Below are positions 5,933 to 10,085 of a stretch of DNA of 10,085 nt, one piece after another. The stretch comes from Candidatus Woesearchaeota archaeon. Its GTDB lineage: Archaea; Nanobdellota; Nanobdellia; Woesearchaeales; GW2011-AR4. The notes beneath the pieces are model-generated. The model searched no databases, was not told the DNA's origin, and was given only the letters and a program-made list of their open reading frames with translations. Made by a program: the position numbers and the translations under genes. Each line of letters begins with the position of its first letter. The stretch's first letter is position 1. The DNA lies in NCBI GenBank assembly GCA_016211245.1, contig JACQSQ010000004.1, forward strand, positions 1 through 10,085, in the 5' to 3' direction.

Positions 5933-7186
5933 TTAGTTATGCTTTTTGCGCTTTTTCCACACCCTATATCCAAAGAATCCAGCTACTGCAAGTACAGCCA
6001 AGAAAACCCAAGTAATATTTCCATTTCCTTTCACTAAACCAAGTTTCTTTGCCTCAGGGGAAGTATAAAGCGGCAGCTCAAGGTTCACAACATTCTTGTA
6101 ATCCTTGTTGTTTGCATCTTTGTACTCAACAGCTAAAGGCATGACTACCTTTTTATCTGAAGTTTTCTCAACAAACAGCTTAAACTCAGCAGTTTCATAA
6201 TCATCAGAGTCAATGTTTCCGATATACACTTCAGCAGGCGATATAATTCTGTATTTGTCGCTTCTCTCGAGCTTTACGTTCACAAACTTCATGTCCGGCA
6301 GGCCTTTATTGACTATCTTTACCGTGATTTCTCCCGCATTTCCAGCATTATAGATTGTTGCGCTGTCTATTCCGACCGAAACATCCGGCTCGTCGCCGAC
6401 AATTACTGTGATTATGTTGGATTTGGAGTAATTCTTGTTGGTCGCGTCAGAATACCTTATGCTCATCGGGATCTTATAAGATTTTGATACGGCATCTGCA
6501 TCTGCAAGAAGCTCAAATTCTATAGATTTTGTTGACTGCGGCTCTATGTAAGCCAACACTTTTTCATTTGTCGAGCCTATTGGAGAAAATGGGGTTATTT
6601 CATCTCCGCTTTTTCCCAGGTCCAAGACCAGTTTTATATCCTTAAGCAGTGATGTAGCGTAATTCTTGAGCAATATAGTCAGCTTGGCTTTTGAGCCCGG
6701 CGCCACAATATTCGGCTCTGTAACAAATTTATCCACTGCAATTATGGCATCATGGCTCTGGACTTTTATCATCAGTTTTTCTATTATCACCCAGGAATCA
6801 AAATCTTCGCTTTTGTACCTGACCTTTATTTCGTGGTTTCCATCTATAGCGTCTTGCGCAACTTTTAATTTATATCTTATAATCACGTTTTGCTTGCCGT
6901 TTTGCGATGTTCCTATTGTCCCTATCGATTTGGCAGCGCTTTCTCCTGGCACTAATGAAAAAGGATGTTCCGGGGCAACTTCAAACACGACATTGTCGGC
7001 AGTAGTTCCATTGTTTTCTATCTTGAAGCTTATTTCAACTTCCTTGCCCGGCTCGACTGGATCCGGATCCTGCATTGATATGCTGACCCTTAAATCTGGA
7101 GCTTTGCCTATGTACTGGGTGTTGACTGCTCCAAACACGGCCCCAGCTGCCAAAATAAAAACCGCCAGTAAAATACACTTCTTCAT
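5933..7186 (-). CDS. Secreted, membrane-anchored beta-sandwich repeat protein (COG1361/CARDB-like) encoded within the ABC operon
   Basis: A 417-aa surface protein with an N-terminal signal sequence (MKKCILLAVFILAAGAVFGA), three repeated beta-sandwich domains at about 32-142, 149-263 and 267-372, and one C-terminal TM helix (ITWVFLAVLAVAGFFGYRVW) followed by a KKRKKHN stop-transfer tail. The repeats share openings such as PGKEVEISFKIENNG and PGSKAKLTILLKNYA, and endings of the form V/I-x-Y-x-D-x-x-N-K-x-Y. This suits CARDB/COG1361 (S-layer-like) domains. The start is ATG 7186, with AGGAGTGG about eight bases upstream; a GTG at 7195 lies within that ribosome site. It begins one base after the ATPase stop and ends one base before the permease. 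I infer an extracellular partner of the permeases filling the role MacA plays in bacteria, or one that holds the substrate. No enzymatic motif is visible. Confidence 0.82.
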   Translation of the reverse strand: MKKCILLAVFILAAGAVFGAVNTQYIGKAPDLRVSISMQDPDPVEPGKEVEISFKIENNGTTADNVVFEVAPEHPFSLVPGESAAKSIGTIGTSQNGKQNVIIRYKLKVAQDAIDGNHEIKVRYKSEDFDSWVIIEKLMIKVQSHDAIIAVDKFVTEPNIVAPGSKAKLTILLKNYATSLLKDIKLVLDLGKSGDEITPFSPIGSTNEKVLAYIEPQSTKSIEFELLADADAVSKSYKIPMSIRYSDATNKNYSKSNIITVIVGDEPDVSVGIDSATIYNAGNAGEITVKIVNKGLPDMKFVNVKLERSDKYRIISPAEVYIGNIDSDDYETAEFKLFVEKTSDKKVVMPLAVEYKDANNKDYKNVVNLELPLYTSPEAKKLGLVKGNGNITWVFLAVLAVAGFFGYRVWKKRKKHN

Positions 7187-7187
7187 T

Positions 7188-7889
7188 TTAACCACTCCTT
7201 CTGTTATTTGATGTTCTGACTATTTTCCCGTCCTTCAAAAATTCTGTCCGCTCTGCGGCCTTTGCAAGATTGGCGTCATGCGTGACCATGATTATTGTTT
7301 TCTTTTCTTCACTGTGAAGCTTGTCCAAAAAGTCAAGGACATTTGCCCCTGTCTTGCTGTCAAGGTTTCCTGTTGGCTCGTCAGCCAGTATCACCTCAGG
7401 ATTATTAGCCAGGCTTCTTGCGATAGCAACCCTTTGCTGCTGCCCCCCGCTCAACTCTGACGGCCTGTGGCGCATCCTATCCTCAAGCTCCACAAGCTCC
7501 AGAAGCTCTTTTGCTTTTTTAAGCCTTGCCTCTTCAGGAATTCCCTGGAATATCATTGGCAGCATGACATTTTCAATTGCAGCCAACGTTGGCACAAGGT
7601 TAAACTGCTGGAATATGAATCCTATTTTTCTTCCCCTTATCTGGGCAAGCTCTGACTCGGAAAGCTTTGATATGTCATGCTGCTCTAAAAAAACCTTCCC
7701 TTTTGTGGGCACGTCCAAACATCCAATCATATTTACTGCAGTTGACTTGCCGCTGCCTGAAGGGCCCATGAGGGCTACAAATTCCCCCTCCTTTATGTCA
7801 AGGTTTAACCCCTGAAGCGCGTTTACCTCTACATGCCCCATCCTGTAAATTTTCCAGACATTGTCCAGCTTGATTATGCTTCTTTTCAT
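7188..7889 (-). CDS. ABC transporter ATP-binding protein, MacB/LolD class
   Basis: The cytoplasmic motor of the exporter encoded downstream. The 233 residues contain a complete nucleotide-binding domain: Walker A GPSGSGKST (42-50), Q-loop FQQFNLVP (93-100), signature LSGGQ (146-150), Walker B VILADEP with catalytic E171, the GNLD D-loop, and switch histidine H204 in MVTHD. The sequence style (YRMGHVEVNALQGLNLDIKEGEFVALMG, then GCLDVPTKGKV) is that of the MacB/LolD/FtsE group that pairs with four-TM permeases. The ATG at 7889 follows the PadR stop with no gap, and the gene ends one base before the next start, so it is co-transcribed with the regulator. No residue essential for hydrolysis is missing. 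One ATPase gene with two permease genes implies an ATPase homodimer under a permease heterodimer. Confidence 0.96.
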   Translation of the reverse strand: MKRSIIKLDNVWKIYRMGHVEVNALQGLNLDIKEGEFVALMGPSGSGKSTAVNMIGCLDVPTKGKVFLEQHDISKLSESELAQIRGRKIGFIFQQFNLVPTLAAIENVMLPMIFQGIPEEARLKKAKELLELVELEDRMRHRPSELSGGQQQRVAIARSLANNPEVILADEPTGNLDSKTGANVLDFLDKLHSEEKKTIIMVTHDANLAKAAERTEFLKDGKIVRTSNNRRSG

Positions 7890-8387
7890 TTATTTCAATG
7901 ACTTGAGTTTTCTTATTGCATCTTTCAATACCGCTTTGATTTTTTTCCTGTCTTTTCCTGTTGAATAAAGCTCAAATATGGTAGCTCTGAATTCATTCAA
8001 TTCTGGATTCAGTTCTTTGAATGGAAGCTGGCCTTTCTTCAGGCTGTTGAAAACCTCCATCATGAAATTTACCTCTCTTTTATCTGTGATTCTGCCGAAA
8101 GCCTTCCACGTTGTTATCAGCCTGTCTATCAGAAAATTCTTGCTCTTGTCAATCACCTTAAGGTGCTTTTTGCCCTCGCTTGTCAGAAAATACACTTTTT
8201 TCCTGCCTTCAACTTCAAAATCGACAAGTCTTTCCTTCAATAGCTTTTCAAGCAAAGGATAGATGGAGCCGAAGCTCGGCTTCCACGTCCCTGTGGATTT
8301 CTCTATCTCTTTTATCAAGTCGTAGCCTGACAGCCTCCTGTTTGCAATGGTTTTCATAACTATGTGCCTTAAATATCCGGACATCAT
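7890..8387 (-). CDS. PadR-family transcriptional regulator of the ABC operon
   Basis: A winged-helix repressor of the PadR type. The N-terminal HTH is clear: YLRHIVMKTIANRRLSGYDL, then the family motif GSIYPLLEKLLKERLV, and a wing containing GRKKVYFLTSEG. The C-terminal half (about 85-165), rich in charged helices, is probably the dimerisation and ligand-sensing part. The frame opens at GTG 8396, but ATG 8387 (or 8384) is preferred because GAGTGAT around 8398-8392 can act as its ribosome site. It is the first gene of the operon; its stop touches the ATPase start. Two overlapping palindromes lie 5-40 bases upstream at the promoter, the normal arrangement for a self-repressing PadR that controls a transporter in response to a compound. 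The inducer is unknown. Confidence 0.9.
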   Translation of the reverse strand: MMSGYLRHIVMKTIANRRLSGYDLIKEIEKSTGTWKPSFGSIYPLLEKLLKERLVDFEVEGRKKVYFLTSEGKKHLKVIDKSKNFLIDRLITTWKAFGRITDKREVNFMMEVFNSLKKGQLPFKELNPELNEFRATIFELYSTGKDRKKIKAVLKDAIRKLKSLK

Positions 8388-8400
8388 ATTAATCACTCAA

Positions 8401-8434
8401 ATATATCGGTATCGATATAGCGGTAACGATATAT
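8401..8434. promoter_or_regulatory. Two overlapping palindromes, probable PadR operator
   Basis: Site 1 (8401-8420) is ATATATCG-GTAT-CGATATAG; site 2 (8415-8434) is ATATAGCG-GTAA-CGATATAT. Each pairs seven of eight arm positions, the two share 8415-8420, and the outermost arms (8401-8408 and 8427-8434) are perfect inverted repeats. The same element reads as a 13-bp tandem repeat CGGTA(T/A)CGATATA with a 14-bp period. It covers the expected transcription start of the PadR-ABC operon, so binding should block initiation. Confidence 0.7.
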
Positions 8435-8436
8435 TA

Positions 8437-8446
8437 TTATTTAAAT
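8437..8446 (-). promoter_or_regulatory. TATA box of the PadR-ABC exporter operon
   Basis: The minus strand reads ATTTAAATAA. Transcription would start near 8416, inside the double palindrome at 8401-8434, leaving a leader of roughly 20-30 bases that includes a GAGTGAT ribosome site before the PadR ATG. Confidence 0.55.
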
Positions 8447-8540
8447 GTTTTGGTATGCGGCTAGCATCAGTATTAAGTTTTTTCCAGCTGCTTAGTTAGG
8501 GAAAATGGAGATAGCAAAGTAATTTTTTGGGCTAAAGGTT

Positions 8541-8559
8541 CGTTTCAATGAGCGAAACG
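8541..8559. repeat. Short hairpin in the divergent intergenic region
   Basis: CGTTTC (8541-8546) and GAAACG (8554-8559) can pair across a seven-base loop. The intergenic stretch 8447-8592 otherwise shows no gene. The hairpin may be a regulatory site for the transglutaminase-like gene, part of a small RNA, or chance; nothing seen decides this. Confidence 0.3.
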
Positions 8560-8592
8560 GTACATCAAGAACGTGAATCAATGCGAGAAAAC

Positions 8593-8600
8593 TTTTTATA
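8593..8600 (+). promoter_or_regulatory. TATA box of the transglutaminase-like gene
   Basis: TTTTTATA is centred about 26 bp upstream of ATG 8623. There is no ribosome site before the ATG (leader ATTATCAAGAAT), so the transcript is probably leaderless. Confidence 0.5.
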
Positions 8601-8622
8601 GTAATGGAATATTATCAAGAAT

Positions 8623-9204
8623 ATGGATTCAAAATTAACGAAGAAAATCCTAAAAGAGTGGACAGGAAACTCCCCAATAAATAAGAAAATCGTATTGTTG
8701 TTTGAGAAAGTCAGGGACATTCCTTATGGTGATATTGGCTCAAGAAATCCGGAGGAAGTTTTTAAAAACAATAAAGGAACTTGTTCTGGAAAACATGAAT
8801 TGTTAAAAGGATTGTATCAAGAATTAGGTTTGAGTATTAAGGATTTTATTGTTATGCACAAATTTAATGATTTGAAAGTAGATTTTCCAGATGAAATAAA
8901 GCAAATTCTAAAAAGAACAGAAATATTAGACCCTCACAATTTTTTAAAGATTTTTATTAATGACAAATGGATAACTGTTGATGTAACGTGGGACAAATCG
9001 TTGAAAAAATTAGGTTTTATTGTAAATGAAGAATGGGATGGAAAATCTGATATGAAACTGTGTGTTATTCCTGTCGAGATTATTGAAACTGATAACCCAA
9101 TCAAATCTAAAAAACAAATGATAGCTAAACTTCCTGACCAAGTCCAACAAGACAGAAAATTATTTCTTCAAAAGATGACTGAGTGGTTAAATAGAGTACG
9201 TTAA
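8623..9204 (+). CDS. Transglutaminase-like cysteine protease-fold protein
   Basis: A 193-aa cytoplasmic protein with no signal peptide or membrane segment. The transglutaminase-like core is suggested by a catalytic cysteine in NNKGTCSGKHELLKGLYQELG (C54), a histidine in ILDPHNFLKIFINDKWITVD (H105) and an aspartate at D120 or D124 in VDVTWD. These appear in the order and spacing usual for the papain-like transglutaminase fold, where G-x-C leads the nucleophile helix and H and D sit on neighbouring strands. Family members act as proteases, amidases or crosslinkers; the reaction here cannot be told. The start ATG follows a TATA-like box and is probably leaderless. The gene stands alone, divergent from the PadR operon, is A/T-rich (sampled lines about 25-33% G+C, versus about 40-58% in sampled exporter lines) and is bracketed by a 12-bp inverted repeat, so transfer is possible. 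Confidence 0.72.
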   Translation: MDSKLTKKILKEWTGNSPINKKIVLLFEKVRDIPYGDIGSRNPEEVFKNNKGTCSGKHELLKGLYQELGLSIKDFIVMHKFNDLKVDFPDEIKQILKRTEILDPHNFLKIFINDKWITVDVTWDKSLKKLGFIVNEEWDGKSDMKLCVIPVEIIETDNPIKSKKQMIAKLPDQVQQDRKLFLQKMTEWLNRVR

Positions 9205-9260
9205 AAGTTTTCTCACCCTTCTCCATTTTAGCCACTGCAACTTATTTAGCTTAACAATAC

Positions 9261-9270
9261 TTTTAAATAT
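9261..9270 (+). promoter_or_regulatory. TATA box of the small membrane-protein unit
   Basis: TTTTAAATAT is centred about 26 bp before ATG 9292. The bases before the ATG (TTCACGATTCCA) hold no ribosome site, so leaderless translation is likely, as for the other first genes in this window. Confidence 0.55.
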
Positions 9271-9291
9271 CCTTATTTATTCACGATTCCA

Positions 9292-9870
9292 ATGAAAGAA
9301 AAAAAGCAAAAGAAAAGATGGGGGCTTATGTTTTTCATAGTTATTATTATGATTGGAACTTCGTTCAGCGTTTTTTTGTACGGCGGTTCTCCTGCAAAGG
9401 AAGTTGTGAGGTACAACGGCATAAAGTTTGTGGGCAATGGCCAGATGTGGTTTGCGAAGATAAATGATAAAAAAGCGGCTTTCAGTTTCCTGCCCATTGA
9501 AGTGGAGGATATAGCTGCCGGGGGAAATATAGCCGGCCTTTTGCAGAACAAGATTGAAATTGATATAACCTCTGACTTTAACAGTACTTTCAATGAGTCG
9601 ATAGCCTTGGCCCAGCACCAGATGGGGCTTACTTTGAATGAATATGGCATTTACGCGAGGCAGGGCTTCACAAGGAACAACACTTATAATTTCCCGATAA
9701 TCACGTGCAAAGACTCCACTACAAGCATTCCCGTGGTTTATTTCAAGCAGGGAAATTCCACAGCCGTCTATTCTGACGGCAACTGCGTAATTGCGGAATC
9801 GCCATCTGGCCAGGACTTTATAAGGGTAAAAGACAGGCTTTTGTACATGCTCTTCGGTGTTATGAAATGA
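9292..9870 (+). CDS. Conserved-looking membrane-anchored protein of unknown function
   Basis: The family is not recognised with confidence. The 192-aa protein begins with a very basic tail (MKEKKQKKRWG), then one TM helix at about 12-30 (LMFFIVIIMIGTSFSVFLY), so the remaining 160 or so residues are probably outside the cell. That domain has a YNGIKFVGNGQMWFAKIN opening, which resembles a short beta-sheet repeat, several N-x-S/T sites (NST, NES, NNT) and two cysteines near the C-terminal half (C142 in IITCKD, C164 in GNCVI) that could form a disulfide. No enzymatic motif is visible. The gene overlaps the next by four bases (ATGA), so the two are translated together and probably form a membrane complex. 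The style is that of uncharacterised DPANN surface proteins. Confidence 0.75.
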   Translation: MKEKKQKKRWGLMFFIVIIMIGTSFSVFLYGGSPAKEVVRYNGIKFVGNGQMWFAKINDKKAAFSFLPIEVEDIAAGGNIAGLLQNKIEIDITSDFNSTFNESIALAQHQMGLTLNEYGIYARQGFTRNNTYNFPIITCKDSTTSIPVVYFKQGNSTAVYSDGNCVIAESPSGQDFIRVKDRLLYMLFGVMK

Positions 9871-10085
9871 CAGATTCAAGAAAAAAAATTGAGATATTGA
9901 AGGGCAGCTTTGAATCAGGCATCATTGGCAAGGACCAATACGACAAGGAAAAAGAAAAGCTTGAATCGGAAATGAAAAAATTTGACGGGAAGGTTGAGCA
10001 GGCCAACAAGCCGGAGCCTGAGGAGCCAAAATCTTCCGACAAGCCGCTGATTATAGGCATTGCTTTGATAATAATCGCGCTGATA
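9867..10085 (+). CDS. Small membrane protein with N-terminal SHOCT-like helical segment, cut by window end
   Basis: The ATG at 9867 overlaps the previous gene's TGA (ATGA), and the frame is open to the last base, giving 73 residues. Residues 6-37 (KKIEILKGSFESGIIGKDQYDKEKEKLESEM) resemble the short SHOCT-type motif, in which a helix, a G-x-I-x-x-x-x-Y/F turn and a second helix mark small oligomerising or membrane-tethered proteins. A charged proline-rich linker (NKPEPEEPKSSDKP) follows, then the start of a hydrophobic helix (LIIGIALIIIALI), probably a TM segment. What lies beyond is unknown. The operon position suggests it works with the upstream membrane protein. The coding call is strong because of the coupling overlap and the clean frame; the domain assignment is tentative. 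Confidence 0.75.
   Translation, partial: MTDSRKKIEILKGSFESGIIGKDQYDKEKEKLESEMKKFDGKVEQANKPEPEEPKSSDKPLIIGIALIIIALI

Larger units (their letters stand above)
8585..9214. repeat. Perfect 12-bp inverted repeat bracketing the transglutaminase-like gene
   Basis: GAGAAAACTTTT (8585-8596) and its exact reverse complement AAAAGTTTTCTC (9203-9214) flank the gene, the left copy 26 bases before the ATG and the right copy at the stop codon. The left arm overlaps the TATA box. It might mark a small mobile cassette or be a coincidence of A/T-rich promoter and terminator sequence. No transposase and no clear target duplication are seen. Confidence 0.4.

Noticed and set aside
6666..7211. 181-codon plus-strand frame opposite the beta-sandwich gene
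   Set aside because: It is the antisense of a clear signal-peptide and repeat protein; its translation shows no recognisable domain.
7321..7815. 164-codon plus-strand frame opposite the ABC ATPase
   Set aside because: It is antisense to a complete nucleotide-binding domain carrying all catalytic motifs.
8536..8575. GGTTCG followed by a hairpin, suggesting a tRNA T-arm or a CRISPR-like repeat
   Set aside because: No acceptor, D or anticodon arms can be built around it, and the hairpin occurs once with no spaced copies.
9277..9879. Minus-strand frames opposite the 9292-9870 membrane protein (200 and 125 codons)
   Set aside because: The plus-strand frame has a TATA box, a basic N-terminus with a TM helix and an ATGA overlap with the next gene; the minus-strand frames have none of these.
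9860..10060. 66-codon minus-strand frame at the right end
   Set aside because: It is antisense to the SHOCT-like gene that starts with an ATGA overlap; its serine-rich translation is typical of a shadow frame.

Overview
The window looks like DPANN-type archaeal DNA (a Woesearchaeota or Pacearchaeota relative is my best guess), with about 300 bases of foreign-looking bacterial DNA at its left edge. The archaeal signs are TATA-like boxes about 25-28 bp upstream of start codons with almost no leader, a long double-domain Lrp regulator, a membrane-anchored COG1361-type beta-sandwich protein, and GGTG/GGAG-type ribosome sites only inside operons. Lineage is inferred from gene style; no rRNA or other marker is present.

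Bases 1-314 encode the tail of a bacterial-type Ffh (SRP54) M domain at about 56% G+C. The next 180 bases are about 30% G+C and enter an archaeal Lrp/AsnC regulator whose N-terminus seems cut off at the boundary. A 12-bp direct repeat and a small hairpin lie on the seam. An assembly chimera is the simplest explanation. Next, on the minus strand, is a small toxin-antitoxin pair (DUF4258-like toxin, YgiT zinc finger-AbrB antitoxin) with its own TATA box and an imperfect palindrome. Divergent from it is a 503-aa acyl-CoA synthetase whose C-terminal half resembles malonyl-CoA synthetases.

Bases 3497-8396 hold the main system, a tightly packed five-gene minus-strand operon. In transcription order it is a PadR-family regulator, a MacB/LolD-type ABC ATPase, a secreted single-pass protein with three beta-sandwich repeats, and two different MacB/FtsX-type permeases. 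Genes abut or overlap by a few bases. The promoter carries two overlapping 20-bp palindromes that look like PadR operators. The likely product is a self-regulated two-permease export or mechanotransmission complex in which the beta-sandwich protein takes the place of a MacA-type partner. Its substrate is unknown.

To the right, on the plus strand, is an AT-rich lone transglutaminase-like gene bounded by a perfect 12-bp inverted repeat. It is followed by a two-gene unit of small membrane proteins, the second of which runs off the window. No rRNA, tRNA, CRISPR array, insertion sequence or origin is visible.
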